From an uncultured Parasphingopyxis sp. (GTDB lineage Bacteria > Pseudomonadota > Alphaproteobacteria > Sphingomonadales > Sphingomonadaceae): DNA of 64,000 bases. Below are positions 39,707 to 50,138 of this stretch, piece after piece (position 1 is the stretch's first letter; each line of letters opens with the position of its first letter). The notes beneath the pieces are model-generated. The model saw only the letters and a program-made list of their open reading frames with translations. It did no database searches and was not told the DNA's origin. The translations under genes were made by a program, and so were the position numbers. The stretch lies in contig CAMYKP010000009.1 of the NCBI GenBank assembly GCA_947259005.1, positions 124,001 through 188,000 on the forward strand, read 5' to 3'.

Positions 39707-40588
39707 TCATTTCCCGTCAACCCATGCGCGCAACAAAGTATGGGCGATTGCGAAATGGGGCGGCGCTATAAAGGCAGCATCCACAGCGCCTTCATACGCG
39801 TCCCTAACTTCGGCGCGGGTCACCCATTTGGCGGCTTCCAGCTCCTCGGTGTCGAGCGTGAGCGTGTCGTCTTCAACCGGAGCGATGCAGGCCATCATCA
39901 TGGTGTTGGGAAAAGGCCAGGGCTGGCTGGTCAGATAGCGGACGGACGTGGCCCGCACGCCTGCCTCTTCGAACAATTCCCTCGTCACCGCGCCTTCCAG
40001 CGATTCGCCGGGCTCGACAAAGCCCGCCAGTGCCGAATAGCGATCCGGCGGGAATTGCGGCTGGCGACCGACCAGCGCCTTGTCCTCAAATGTGGCGAGC
40101 ATGATCACAACCGGGTCGACGCGGGGGAAATGTTCGGCGGAGCATGCCGGGCACTTGCGGCCCCAGCCTCCCTTGGAAACGACCGAGCGTACACCGCAGC
40201 GGCTGCAGAAAAGATGGCCGCGATGCCATTCGATCAGCGAGCGTGCGGCAGCATATGTCGAGGCTTCTTCGGGCGGCATGATGTCGAGATGACGCCAAAC
40301 CGCATATGCGCGCTGGCCGACCGGAGGCCGGTCTTCCACAAGCGGTGCAAAACAGGGTTTGCCATCTTCGATACCCAGAAAGAGCAGTTCGGCATTGTCG
40401 GGGCGGTCGGCCATAGAACCCCAGACCAGGGTGCCGTCCGGATTAATTTCAGGGTCGAGATCGTTCAGCTTTAACAGCCGGGCACGCAAACTGCTGCGTA
40501 CTTCGGCGAGCAAATCTTCTTTGACCCGAATCTGGTCCGCGCGATCAAGGCGCGTGCCTGTAAGGCCGGGTCGAAAAGGCGTATTCAC
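39707..40588 (-). CDS. nudC: NAD(+) diphosphatase
   Basis: Zn site HLFCSRCGVRSVVSKGGWGRKCPACSAEHFPRVDPVVIML and Nudix box GFVEPGESLEGAVTRELFEEAGV; SQPWPFP motif. Confidence 0.95.
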   Translation of the reverse strand: MNTPFRPGLTGTRLDRADQIRVKEDLLAEVRSSLRARLLKLNDLDPEINPDGTLVWGSMADRPDNAELLFLGIEDGKPCFAPLVEDRPPVGQRAYAVWRHLDIMPPEEASTYAAARSLIEWHRGHLFCSRCGVRSVVSKGGWGRKCPACSAEHFPRVDPVVIMLATFEDKALVGRQPQFPPDRYSALAGFVEPGESLEGAVTRELFEEAGVRATSVRYLTSQPWPFPNTMMMACIAPVEDDTLTLDTEELEAAKWVTRAEVRDAYEGAVDAAFIAPPHFAIAHTLLRAWVDGK

Positions 40589-41631
40589 TGATCATTCTCC
40601 CTTTGCGCCCCGACAAGGGCCACGGCTTTGGCGAACAAAGTCGGCAGGCCGGCCTCTTCGATCGTGGCGATGGGCCACCATTCGCCTTGATGGTCCTCAT
40701 CCGTCAAGGCGCGCCCGCCCACAACTTCGAGCTCCAGCGCGAAATGGGTGAAAACATGACTGACAGTGCCATAGCGGGTCCAGTCGATCCCTGCCGGAGC
40801 GTCCGCAGGCCCGGGAGAGGCCTCCCGCCAGCCAGTGCTGGGTAGCGCGCGCATCCCGCCGAGCATGCCGCGTTCGGGATGGCGCACCAGCAGCACTGTC
40901 TCATTGCGCTCTATCCAATATGCGGTGCCGCGGCGGACGGGTTTTGCTTTCTTTGGCGCTTTGATCGGAAATCTGCCGGGGTCGTCGGTGCGAAAAGCCA
41001 AACAGGCGCCCTGCAATGGGCAGCGCTGGCAGTCCGGGTTGCGGGCAGTACAAATAGTCGCGCCAAGATCCATCATCGCCTGCGCAAAATCACCGGCATG
41101 GATTTCCGGAGTCAGCGATTCGGCAATGGCGCGGATCGCGGGCCGGGCTTTCGGAAGCGGCGTTTCGATCGCGTGAAGCCGGGCGATTACCCGTTCGACA
41201 TTCGCGTCGACGACAGTGGCTGATTTGCCAAAAGCGATGGCGGCAATGGCCGCCCCCGTATAGGCGCCGATGCCGGGGAGCGTTCGAAGCTCAGCCTCGG
41301 TTTCCGGGAATTTTCCGTCATGGTCGGAAACAATTGCCCGTGCGCAGGCATGAAGATTGCGGGCCCGGGCATAATATCCAAGCCCCGCCCAGGCCGCCAT
41401 GATCTCTGCATTGGCTGCAGCGGCAAGTGCTTCAACGGTTGGCCAGCGTTCGGTGAAGGCCGAGAAATAGGGTTTAACTGCTGCGACCGTCGTCTGCTGC
41501 AACATGATCTCCGATAGCCAGACGCGATAGGCGTCTGGCGGCGCTTCCCCAGGCTGTGCCCGCCACGGCAGCGCACGTGCATGGCTGCGATACCATCGCA
41601 AAAGCGCGTCACTGAGCAGCATATCAGCCAT
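40585..41631 (-). CDS. mutY: A/G-specific adenine glycosylase
   Basis: ALPWRAQPGEAPPDAYRVWLSEIMLQQTTVAAVKPYFSAFTERWPTV; Fe-S cluster CTARNPDCQRCPLQGAC. Confidence 0.96.
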   Translation of the reverse strand: MADMLLSDALLRWYRSHARALPWRAQPGEAPPDAYRVWLSEIMLQQTTVAAVKPYFSAFTERWPTVEALAAAANAEIMAAWAGLGYYARARNLHACARAIVSDHDGKFPETEAELRTLPGIGAYTGAAIAAIAFGKSATVVDANVERVIARLHAIETPLPKARPAIRAIAESLTPEIHAGDFAQAMMDLGATICTARNPDCQRCPLQGACLAFRTDDPGRFPIKAPKKAKPVRRGTAYWIERNETVLLVRHPERGMLGGMRALPSTGWREASPGPADAPAGIDWTRYGTVSHVFTHFALELEVVGGRALTDEDHQGEWWPIATIEEAGLPTLFAKAVALVGAQRENDQ

Positions 41632-41708
41632 TCAGGGCGATTTTCCGGGCATGCGGATTATCCACACGGCCCTGCAAGTTTTTATGGCAGCCATTGGGGG
41701 CCTATGGC

Positions 41709-42338
41709 ATGAGCAGTGGGATGGCGAAAACCGGCAATATTTCCGGACGTGGCAAGTCCGATCCGTCCGACAGGGGCGCAGCTCGAAGTCGCCGCCCGCG
41801 CGCGGTCGGCGATATGCTGCCGCATATCGGAAAAGCGTCCTTCCGGCGCTTCGGTTTCGTCCAGAGTTCAATCGTGTCGCGCTGGCCGGAAATCGTCGGC
41901 GAGCGCTATGCGGAAGTTTCGACTCCCGAATCGATTCGCTTTCCCTTTGGCAAGCGGTCTGACGGGATGCTCAGGCTCAACGTATCCGGCGCGCATGCGA
42001 CGATGATGCAGCATATCGAGCCGACGATCATCGAGCGGGTAAACCGGTTTTTCGGCTATCCGGCGATTGCGCGGATCTCAATTCAGCAGGGCAAAACCGA
42101 AAAACCGGCTGAGCGCCGACCTGCGCCGCCTTCGCTAAGGCCCGTTCCCGAGGCCCTTGGCGCATCGCTGCGCGAGATTGCGGATCCCGAATTGCGCGCC
42201 TGCCTGGAAGGGCTGGCGGCTTCGGTGATCGCAACGGAAGGCGCGCCGCTCGTCGATGATCGGATGCCGCCCCGGCAATTGCAGGTTAAGCGTCTCGGCG
42301 ATATTGGCCGGGACACATCAAATGGAGTGAGCGAGTAA
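41709..42338 (+). CDS. DUF721/DciA family protein
   Basis: FGFVQSSIVSRWPEIVGERYAEVSTPESIRFPFGKRSDGMLRLNVSGAHATMMQHIEPTIIERVNRFFGYPAIARISI. Confidence 0.85.
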   Translation: MSSGMAKTGNISGRGKSDPSDRGAARSRRPRAVGDMLPHIGKASFRRFGFVQSSIVSRWPEIVGERYAEVSTPESIRFPFGKRSDGMLRLNVSGAHATMMQHIEPTIIERVNRFFGYPAIARISIQQGKTEKPAERRPAPPSLRPVPEALGASLREIADPELRACLEGLAASVIATEGAPLVDDRMPPRQLQVKRLGDIGRDTSNGVSE

Positions 42339-43075
42339 TGACGAACTTTCTGAAAGTATCCGCAATCGCATTGGCGGCCACTTTGGCGGCATGCGGTGGC
42401 GAAACATCGGCCAATGGCACCGAAGTCGGCATGGTTGAGGCTGATACGTCGCAAAACTGGGTCGAGATGGTTACCAAGACCGAAGATGGCGGTTTCCTGA
42501 TGGGGAATCCCGATGCTCCGATCACGATTGTCGAATATGCATCGCTGACCTGCAGCCATTGCGCTTCCTTCGCGGAAGAAAGTTTCACACCGCTGACCGA
42601 GAATTATATCTCGCAGGGCACCGTCAATTTCGAGGTCCGCAACTTCGTTCGCGATCCGCTGGATCTCAGCGCTGCATTGCTGTCTCGCTGCAACGGCGAG
42701 GGACCCTTTTTCCAGCTCAATGAACGGCTGTTCGCCAATCAGGGCGCAATGTTCGAAACGATCCAGGGCGCCGACCAGGCATCACTTCAGGCTCTCGCAA
42801 CGCCGGAAGCGCTGCAGAGCGGCCGGACATTTGTCGGCTTTGCGGAAGCCGCAGGCCTGATCGACGTGGTTGGCGGGCTCGGCATCTCCGAACAGCAGGC
42901 GCGCACGTGCCTTGCCGACACTGCAGCCGTGACGGAGCTTGAGGAAATGCGGAACACAGCCTTGAACGACCACAATATCACCGGGACCCCGGCTTTCCTT
43001 ATCAATGGTCAGCTGGCGGCCGGCGTGTCGAACTGGGCTCAGCTTGAAGCGCGGCTTCAGGAGCTGGTCCAGTAG
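42338..43075 (+). CDS. DsbA-family thioredoxin-fold protein (probable lipoprotein)
   Basis: AATLAACGGE lipobox-like; GNPDAPITIVEYASLTCSHCASFAEESFTPL (CSHC), GTPAFLINGQLAAGV cis-Pro motif. Confidence 0.9.
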   Translation: MTNFLKVSAIALAATLAACGGETSANGTEVGMVEADTSQNWVEMVTKTEDGGFLMGNPDAPITIVEYASLTCSHCASFAEESFTPLTENYISQGTVNFEVRNFVRDPLDLSAALLSRCNGEGPFFQLNERLFANQGAMFETIQGADQASLQALATPEALQSGRTFVGFAEAAGLIDVVGGLGISEQQARTCLADTAAVTELEEMRNTALNDHNITGTPAFLINGQLAAGVSNWAQLEARLQELVQ

Positions 43076-43126
43076 TTTGAACATATTGGGGGTACTCAAC
43101 AGCCGAATGCAGGACAGGCCTGGCCG

Positions 43127-46100
43127 ATGCGGATAAAGCGCCTGAAACTTGCGGGCTTCAAAAGCTTTGTCGATCCGACGGAGCTGAGAATCGAGCCCGG
43201 CCTGACAGGGGTGGTCGGCCCCAATGGCTGCGGCAAGTCCAACCTGCTTGAGGCGTTGCGCTGGACGATGGGTGAAAGCTCGCCCAAGTCCATGCGCGGC
43301 GGCGGTATGGAAGATGTGATCTTCGCCGGTACCGATGCCCGGCCTGCTCGCGATTTCGCCGAAGTCTCCATCCTTGCGGAGCGCGACGAAGGCGATCGCC
43401 CCGATAACGATACCGTGGCGCTGGAAAGCGAAGTCGAGGTTGTTCGTCGAATTGAGCGCGGCGCGGGTTCTGCCTACCGGGTGAATGGCCGCGACGTCCG
43501 CGCCAAGGATGTCGCGTTGCTCTTCGCCGATGCGGCGACTGGCGCCCATTCCCCGGCACTGGTCAGCCAGGGCAAGATCGGGGCCGTGGTTTCGGCGAAA
43601 CCGGCCGAGCGGCGGCAGATGCTTGAAGAGGCGGCTGGCATTGCCGGGTTGCATGTGCGGCGCAAGGATGCCGAACAGAAGCTGCGCGCCACCGAAACCA
43701 ACCTGTCGCGGCTCGATGATTTGCTGGCCGATATGGATGGCCGGATTCGCGCGTTGAAGCGCCAGGCCAATCAGGCACGCCGCTATCGCAAGCTGAGCGA
43801 TCAGATTGAGCTGGGCGAGGCGCGGCTGGTATTTGCGCGGTGGCGCGATGCTGCTGCTGCTGCCGAAGCGGCGAAAGCCGAAGCCGAACAGGCCGAAGCG
43901 CAGGTTTCAGAGGCAGCCGAGCGTCAGCGCGGGGCCGCCGTGCACCAGGCCGATGCCGCCCGCAAACTGGCTGAGCACCGCAGCGCCGCCGAAGAAGCGC
44001 GGGCCGTAGCGGCGACACTTGGCCATGAATTGGCGGCACTGAAAAACGAACGCAGCGCGCTCGAGCGGCGGATCGGGGAGCTTGCCAGCCAGCAGGAAAA
44101 CCTGTCGCGCGACCGGGGCAGGGAAGACGCGCTGGCAAGCGATGCCGCAGCCGCGCTCGAACGGCTTGAGGCGGAGGAGCAGGAGATATCGGCCCGGCTC
44201 GAGGGAACAGATGAACGCCGCGCCGATAGCGAACGCAAGTTACAGGAAGCCGAAACCGTTTCGCGGGATGCCGAACTGGCGATGGCGCGCGCGCTCGCTG
44301 CCCAGGCCTCGCAACAGGCCGATGTTCGCGTGGCTGAGGCCAATCTTGAAAGCGCGCAACAGCGCCTGTCCCGCGCCAAGGCCGAGGCCGACCGGATCGC
44401 TGCGGAATTTGCCGAGCTTGGCGATGTCGATCCGCTGGAAGCTGCCTATCGCGAAGCCGAAGCTGCGCGCAACGCGGCCGAAGCGCGGGTGGCCGAGTTG
44501 CGGGCCGCCATTGAACAGGCCGACGAACAGCGCGAAGCGGCCGCGTCTGCACGAGACCAAGCCGAAAGCGAAACAGCGGCTGCCCGGGCGGCGCTCGCCG
44601 CGCTTGAATCGGAAGCACAGGCCCTTGCGCGCGGCATGGACGATGCAGTCGAGGACAAGGCGCTTGGCCATGTTCGCGCGGCCAAGGGGTATGAGAAGGC
44701 GCTTGCTGCGGCTCTGGGCGACGACCTGGAGGCGGGACTGGGTGAAACTGGTGCGCGCCGTTGGTCCGGATCGGTTTCCCGTGACGGTGATCCCGCGCTT
44801 CCGCCGGGCACAGAGCGCCTGGCCGATCATGTAACTGCGCCTGACCAGTTGCTGCGCCGGCTCGCCCAGATCGGCGTTGTCGATTCCGATGATGGATCGA
44901 TCGCGCTCGCCGTCGGGCAACGGCTCGTGACCCATGATGGCGGGCTCCGTCGCTGGGACGGCTATGTCGCGAGCGGCGAAGGCGCCGCGGCGGCGGAACG
45001 GCTGGTTCGCGCCAACCGGCTGGAAACCATCGAAGCCGCGATGCCCGAGGCGCGCGCCAGGGTCGAGGCAGCGGCTGCGCGGGCAACGTCTGCCGTGGCA
45101 GCTGTTACCGCGGCACGGACGGTGCTGGAAGATTCGCGTGAAGCGATGGGCGAGGCCGAGAACAAGGCACGCGCAGCCATTCGCGAACAAGATGCCGCGC
45201 GTGCGGCCATTGAACGGCTTGCCGATCAGCAGGCCGGGCTTGCCGAGCGGCGGGACCGGGCGCGGGCGGAGCTTACCGAAGCCGAAGTAGGGCTGAAGGC
45301 AGCGGAAACCGGAATTGCGGAGCTTCCGGATAGCGGGGATTCCGACGCCACGGTCGAGCGCCTGAAGGCGGCCAGTGAAGCGGCGCGGATCATCCTTGCC
45401 GAAGCGCGGGCCGAGGCAGCGACCATCGGGCAGGCGATCGATGCCGACAAGGCGCGGCTGGATGCGGCTCGTGCCGAAGCAAGCAGCTGGAAAAGCCGGG
45501 CCGGCGAGGCGGCGCGGCGCGTGCAGGAAATGGCGAAGCGCGCGGCCGAGGCCGAAGCGGAAGCCAAGGCCCTGGTCGATGCGCCCGAGGCGATTGAGGC
45601 GAATATCGCCGCATTGCTGACCCGCGTTGCCGAGGCGGAGGGACTGGCCGAAAGTGCACGGGCAGAAGAACGGGCGGGCGAAGAACGCGTTGCCGAAACT
45701 GAGCGACTGGCCGCCGAGGCGATCGAGGCCTTGTCGATGGCGCGAGAGAATCGCGCTGGTGGGCAGGCGCGCTTTGAGAATGCCGAAACGCGGCGGCGCG
45801 AATTCGAGCGTATCTCGAGCGAAAGGTTCCAGTCGGCCCCGGGCGCGCTGGCTGCCAAGCTGGAATTTGACGCAGAGGCCGTGGAAGAGGCCGAACGCGA
45901 ATCGGCACAGCTCGACAAGTTGAAAGCGGACCGCGAACGGATAGGGCCGGTCAACCTCGTTGCCGAGAGCGAGCTGGAAGAGCTGGAAACCGAACGGGAC
46001 AGTTCCGTTGCCGAACGCGAGGAGCTGGGCCAGGCGATCAACCGGCTGCGCGGATCCATTGGCAATCTCAATCGCGAAGGCCGCGCCCGGTTGCTTGCGG

Positions 46101-46567
46101 CGTTCGAGGAAGTCGACATCCATTTCCGCCGGCTGTTCGGCACCCTGTTCCAGGGCGGACAGGCGCATCTGGCGCTGATCGATTCCGACGATCCGCTGGA
46201 AGCCGGGCTCGAAATCATGGCGCAGCCGCCGGGCAAGAAGCTGGCAACGCTGACGCTTCTTTCGGGCGGGGAGCAGGCGCTGACGGCTGTCGCGCTGATC
46301 TTCGCCCTGTTCCTGACCAATCCTGCGCCGATCTGTGTGCTGGATGAAGTCGATGCGCCGCTCGATGATGCGAATATCGAACGATTCTGCGAGCTTCTGG
46401 ACCAGATGGCGGCCGAAACCGATACACGCTATCTGATCGTCACCCATAATGCGGTGACGATGTCGCGGATGCACCGGCTTTATGGTGTGACGATGGTTGA
46501 GCGGGGCGTAAGCCGGCTTGTTTCGGTCGATCTCGGCGGTGCGGAAACGCTGCTCGCCGCCGAATAG
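43127..46567 (+). CDS. smc: chromosome segregation protein SMC
   Basis: Walker A VVGPNGCGKSNLLEALRWTMGESS; long coiled coils; LLSGGEQALTAVALIFALFLTNPAPICVLDEVDAPLDDANIERF. Confidence 0.97.
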   Translation: MRIKRLKLAGFKSFVDPTELRIEPGLTGVVGPNGCGKSNLLEALRWTMGESSPKSMRGGGMEDVIFAGTDARPARDFAEVSILAERDEGDRPDNDTVALESEVEVVRRIERGAGSAYRVNGRDVRAKDVALLFADAATGAHSPALVSQGKIGAVVSAKPAERRQMLEEAAGIAGLHVRRKDAEQKLRATETNLSRLDDLLADMDGRIRALKRQANQARRYRKLSDQIELGEARLVFARWRDAAAAAEAAKAEAEQAEAQVSEAAERQRGAAVHQADAARKLAEHRSAAEEARAVAATLGHELAALKNERSALERRIGELASQQENLSRDRGREDALASDAAAALERLEAEEQEISARLEGTDERRADSERKLQEAETVSRDAELAMARALAAQASQQADVRVAEANLESAQQRLSRAKAEADRIAAEFAELGDVDPLEAAYREAEAARNAAEARVAELRAAIEQADEQREAAASARDQAESETAAARAALAALESEAQALARGMDDAVEDKALGHVRAAKGYEKALAAALGDDLEAGLGETGARRWSGSVSRDGDPALPPGTERLADHVTAPDQLLRRLAQIGVVDSDDGSIALAVGQRLVTHDGGLRRWDGYVASGEGAAAAERLVRANRLETIEAAMPEARARVEAAAARATSAVAAVTAARTVLEDSREAMGEAENKARAAIREQDAARAAIERLADQQAGLAERRDRARAELTEAEVGLKAAETGIAELPDSGDSDATVERLKAASEAARIILAEARAEAATIGQAIDADKARLDAARAEASSWKSRAGEAARRVQEMAKRAAEAEAEAKALVDAPEAIEANIAALLTRVAEAEGLAESARAEERAGEERVAETERLAAEAIEALSMARENRAGGQARFENAETRRREFERISSERFQSAPGALAAKLEFDAEAVEEAERESAQLDKLKADRERIGPVNLVAESELEELETERDSSVAEREELGQAINRLRGSIGNLNREGRARLLAAFEEVDIHFRRLFGTLFQGGQAHLALIDSDDPLEAGLEIMAQPPGKKLATLTLLSGGEQALTAVALIFALFLTNPAPICVLDEVDAPLDDANIERFCELLDQMAAETDTRYLIVTHNAVTMSRMHRLYGVTMVERGVSRLVSVDLGGAETLLAAE

Positions 46568-46661
46568 GGCAATATCCCACCAGCATCGGAGAATCATCGG
46601 GTTGCATCGGGGTCACGGTGCACCACAATCTTATAATGACATGCGCTCGCAACAGTTTTGT

Positions 46662-46681
46662 AATTGAAAGTCATTCGCAAT
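46662..46681. promoter_or_regulatory. candidate Fur-box-like site upstream of TonB-dependent receptor
   Basis: AATTGAAAGTCATTCGCAAT (reverse complement ATTGCGAATGACTTTCAATT), imperfect dyad about 45 nt before the GTG start. Confidence 0.4.
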
Positions 46682-46726
46682 ACGTATAACGGCCTCCTGC
46701 ATTGAAGTGTTTGCAGGGGAATAAGT

Positions 46727-48994
46727 GTGCGTATCACGGTATCGACTTCGTTTTTGGCAGTTGCGGCTATGCTCGCAACGCCGGTGTATGCCGAAGTTTC
46801 ACAAGACAGTTCAGGGGCGGCAACGACCATGGCCGCCGCCGCAATGGCGGCCGATGCCGATCCGTCGGCTATCCAGTCCATCCTCGTTATCGGCAATCGC
46901 TTTGATCCCTTTGCCGTGCCGGGTTCGGTAACCGTGCTCGACCAGGATGCCCTCGCAACCTTCCGCTACGGCGATGCCAACCGGATTCTGCGCCAGGTTC
47001 CCGGCGTTAACCTGCAGGAAGAAGACGGCGCGGGCCTGTTCCCCAATATCGGCCTGCGCGGCAGCTCGGTTGAGCGCTCCTCGAACATCACGTTGATGGA
47101 AGATGGCGTGCTGATTGCGCCCGCTCCCTATGCCGCGCCCGCTGCCTATTATTTTCCGCAGATTGGACGGATGCAGTCCATCGAAGTGGTGAAGGGAGCT
47201 CAGGCCGTCCGCTATGGCCCGCGCACGATCAGCGGCGCGATCAACCTTCGCTCCACCCAGATCCCCGAAGCGCCCTATGCCGGCTATCTCTCCGGCCAGA
47301 TCGGTGAAGACGGCAACTATGTCGTGCATGGCTGGGCAGGCGGCACGGCCGGCCAGTTCTCCGCGCTCGTCGAAACCTATCAATCGGGAAGCGATGGATT
47401 CAAGCAGCTCGATGGCGGCGGCGATACCGGTTTCGAGGTGGAAGACTATCTCGCGCGCTTGCGGTGGCAAACGCCGGAGGGTGCCGCCACACCGATGAGC
47501 CTGGAATTCAAGTTCGGCCATACGAACCGCGAAGCCGATGAGACATATCTCGGGCTTTCGGATGCGGATTTCGCGACCGATCCGTTCCGCCGCTATGCCG
47601 CGAGTGCAGCGGACAATTTCGCTTCCGACCACTATCAGTATCAGCTGACCCACAGGATCGAGGCAGGCCGCGCCCAGTTCGAAACCGTGATCTATTATAA
47701 CGAGTTCGCCCGTAACTGGTTCAAGCTCGAGAATCTCGACATCGGGGACGGCAACGGATTCGTCAGCCCGAACAGTTTTTTCAGCAATCCCGGCACGGTG
47801 TCGAGCGATCTCGGCCTAGCCGTTCTGCGCGGTGAAGTCGATACTGCGCCAGACGCATTGCGGCTGCGCAACAACAGCCGCGAATATTACAGTTTCGGTG
47901 CCCAGACCGCGATGACGCTGCCCTGGGAGATAGGTTCGGTTGAAAACATACTGACCGTGTCCGCGCGCTATCACGAGGATGAGGAAGACCGGCTCCAGAA
48001 TTACGAGCGTTTCCAGATTTTGAACGGCCAGCTCGTTCGCACATCGATCGATCCGCTGGGCAGCAACGCCAATCGGCAGGCACAGGCCAACGCCTTTGCC
48101 TTCTACATCCAGAACGTCATCCAGGCGGGGCCGCTTACGGTGACGCCCGGCCTGCGCTACGAAGGTGTGCAGCTGACGCGTATCGACTATTCCACTGCCA
48201 ATCCGTCGCGCTCGGCCGGCCCTACTCAGGTCCGCCGGAATTTTGTCGAGGCCGTCCTCCCGGCGCTTGGCGCGACTTATGAGCTCGACGAAGGTCTGCT
48301 GTTGCTCGCCAGCTTCAGCCGCGGCTTTTCTCCGCCCGGCCCTGGGTCAGCCGCCGATCCGGAGAAGAGCTGGAATTATGAAGCGGGTATCCGTTTCGCG
48401 CGCGGGAACTGGGAAGCCTCGGCGATCGGCTTCTACAGCGACTATTCGAACCTGCTCGGCGACTGCACCAATGCAACTGGTTGCACTGCAGGCGATATCG
48501 GCGACCAGTTCAATGGCGGTGAAGTCGATGTATTGGGACTGGAAGCGGTTGTGGGCGGGGCTTTCCCGATCAATGATACTTTCAGCATCCCGGTTCGGGC
48601 TGTCTACACATACACCCAAGCGGAATTCCAACAGACGTTCGATTCGGACTTTTTCGGCAATGTCGCAGTAGGTGATGCGCTGCCCTATATACCGGAGCAT
48701 CAGCTCTATTTGTCGGCGGGTATCGAGAGCGAACGGATGGCGCTGACCTTCGGCGGTAATTATGTCAGCTCCGTGCGGACAGAAGCCGGGCAGGGGACAA
48801 TTCCGATGCTCGAACGCGTGCCCAGCCGCTGGGTTTTCGATCTGGCCGCGCGGTTCGCGGTTAGCGACCAGATCGGCCTGTTCGCACGGGTCGATAATTT
48901 GTTCGATGAGGAATATGCCGTGGCGCGGCGGCCAGCTGGTCTGCGCCCCGGCAAACCGCAGACGATTCTCGGCGGCGTGGAATTACGCTTCTAG
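46727..48994 (+). CDS. TonB-dependent receptor, FecA-like (GTG start)
   Basis: VPGVNLQEEDGAGLFPNIGLRGSSVERSSNITLMEDGVLIAPAPYAAPAAYYFPQIGRMQSIEVVKGAQAVRYGPRTISGAINL plug; terminal beta-barrel strand ILGGVELRF. Confidence 0.93.
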   Translation: MRITVSTSFLAVAAMLATPVYAEVSQDSSGAATTMAAAAMAADADPSAIQSILVIGNRFDPFAVPGSVTVLDQDALATFRYGDANRILRQVPGVNLQEEDGAGLFPNIGLRGSSVERSSNITLMEDGVLIAPAPYAAPAAYYFPQIGRMQSIEVVKGAQAVRYGPRTISGAINLRSTQIPEAPYAGYLSGQIGEDGNYVVHGWAGGTAGQFSALVETYQSGSDGFKQLDGGGDTGFEVEDYLARLRWQTPEGAATPMSLEFKFGHTNREADETYLGLSDADFATDPFRRYAASAADNFASDHYQYQLTHRIEAGRAQFETVIYYNEFARNWFKLENLDIGDGNGFVSPNSFFSNPGTVSSDLGLAVLRGEVDTAPDALRLRNNSREYYSFGAQTAMTLPWEIGSVENILTVSARYHEDEEDRLQNYERFQILNGQLVRTSIDPLGSNANRQAQANAFAFYIQNVIQAGPLTVTPGLRYEGVQLTRIDYSTANPSRSAGPTQVRRNFVEAVLPALGATYELDEGLLLLASFSRGFSPPGPGSAADPEKSWNYEAGIRFARGNWEASAIGFYSDYSNLLGDCTNATGCTAGDIGDQFNGGEVDVLGLEAVVGGAFPINDTFSIPVRAVYTYTQAEFQQTFDSDFFGNVAVGDALPYIPEHQLYLSAGIESERMALTFGGNYVSSVRTEAGQGTIPMLERVPSRWVFDLAARFAVSDQIGLFARVDNLFDEEYAVARRPAGLRPGKPQTILGGVELRF

Positions 48995-48997
48995 GGT

Positions 48998-50110
48998 TTA
49001 GTTCTCGCCATTCGCTTCGGCTTCACGGGCAAGCTCGCGCATCAGGGCCGGGCGTTCCAGCAGGTAGCGCGCATACACGCCTTCCTCGGGATCGTCGGTG
49101 AAGAAGCCGTCGATTCCGAGTTGCAGGAAACGGCTCAGTTCGGCTTCGAGCCGGCCATCCGCACGAGGGTCCGCGCCCGATTGCAGGCTGGTCGGCAAGA
49201 AGTGGTTTTCCGGCCGGAAAGTATAGGGAATGACCAACAGGCCGGCCGCATGGGCGTTGGAAATGAGACTGGTCGGGTCGCCGAGATTGTCTGCCTCATC
49301 GCGCGGGATCAGCAAATTCTTGTCGGGCCCGATTGCGTCGGCATAGGCGGCAATGGCGGCCAGCCCCTCGGGCGTGGTCATCTGCGCATAGCTTGTGTTC
49401 GGCGCATCGGCGGGCGAACCCGAACCCGCGATTAGCTGAACCAGCCGGATATCCGAGAGAATGTCGAGCCGGGCGAGCGGAGCAATCTCGAAGCACTGGA
49501 TCATGACCAGGTCTTCGGGGCCGTCAAATCCGGCGGCCGCCAGCTGTTCGACCAGCGCCTCTTCCATCGGCAGGCCAGCAGCGCGGAAATAGCCCGGATG
49601 CTTGATCTCGGGAATGATCCCGACCGGGCGATTTTGTCGCGCGACCAGTTCGAGAATTTCCGCCAGCGTCGGTACGGAGAATTGCCCGTCATAATCGGTG
49701 TTACCGGGGCGAAGCCGGGGCAGCCTTTCGCGGGCGCGCAGGGTCCGGAGCTCGGCAAGGGTGAAATCCTCCGTGAACCAGCCAGTAAGGCTTTCGCCAT
49801 CGATGGTTTTCGTCGTGCGCCGGTCTGCGAATTCGGGATGATCGGCGACATCGGTTGTGGCTGAAATCTCATTCTCATGACGGGCGACGAATATGCCGTC
49901 GCGGGTCATCACCAGATCGGGCTCGATATAGTCGGCGCCTTGGTCGATCGCGAGCTGATAGGCTGCGAGCGTATGCTCTGGGCGTTCGCTGGATGCACCG
50001 CGGTGGGCAATGACGAGCGGCGATGCCGGTTCGATTGCGCCCTGCTCAGCCGGCATGGTCGAGCATGCCGTGACGAAAAGAGCCAGGAGAATCAATGCAA
50101 TCTGACGCAT
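48998..50110 (-). CDS. glycerophosphodiester phosphodiesterase (lipoprotein)
   Basis: LFVTACSTM lipobox; PLVIAHRGASSERPEHTLAAYQLAIDQGADYIEPDLVMTRDGIFVARHENEISATTDVADHPEF. Confidence 0.94.
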   Translation of the reverse strand: MRQIALILLALFVTACSTMPAEQGAIEPASPLVIAHRGASSERPEHTLAAYQLAIDQGADYIEPDLVMTRDGIFVARHENEISATTDVADHPEFADRRTTKTIDGESLTGWFTEDFTLAELRTLRARERLPRLRPGNTDYDGQFSVPTLAEILELVARQNRPVGIIPEIKHPGYFRAAGLPMEEALVEQLAAAGFDGPEDLVMIQCFEIAPLARLDILSDIRLVQLIAGSGSPADAPNTSYAQMTTPEGLAAIAAYADAIGPDKNLLIPRDEADNLGDPTSLISNAHAAGLLVIPYTFRPENHFLPTSLQSGADPRADGRLEAELSRFLQLGIDGFFTDDPEEGVYARYLLERPALMRELAREAEANGEN

Positions 50111-50138
50111 CGCTTTTTTCCTTCATCACTGAATGCTC

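Noticed and set aside
43563-45086. 507-aa Arg/Pro-rich minus-strand ORF inside smc
   Set aside because: Composition (Arg/Pro/Ala) is typical of a shadow frame; overlaps smc entirely.
42600-46567. DciA-DsbA-SMC gene string as a novel system
   Set aside because: This order is ordinary for sphingomonads as far as I recall; all three are standard housekeeping families.
44240-46597. 785-aa minus-strand ORF opposite smc
   Set aside because: Antisense to a clear smc gene; long antisense frames are expected in GC-rich coding DNA and the translation shows no recognisable domain.
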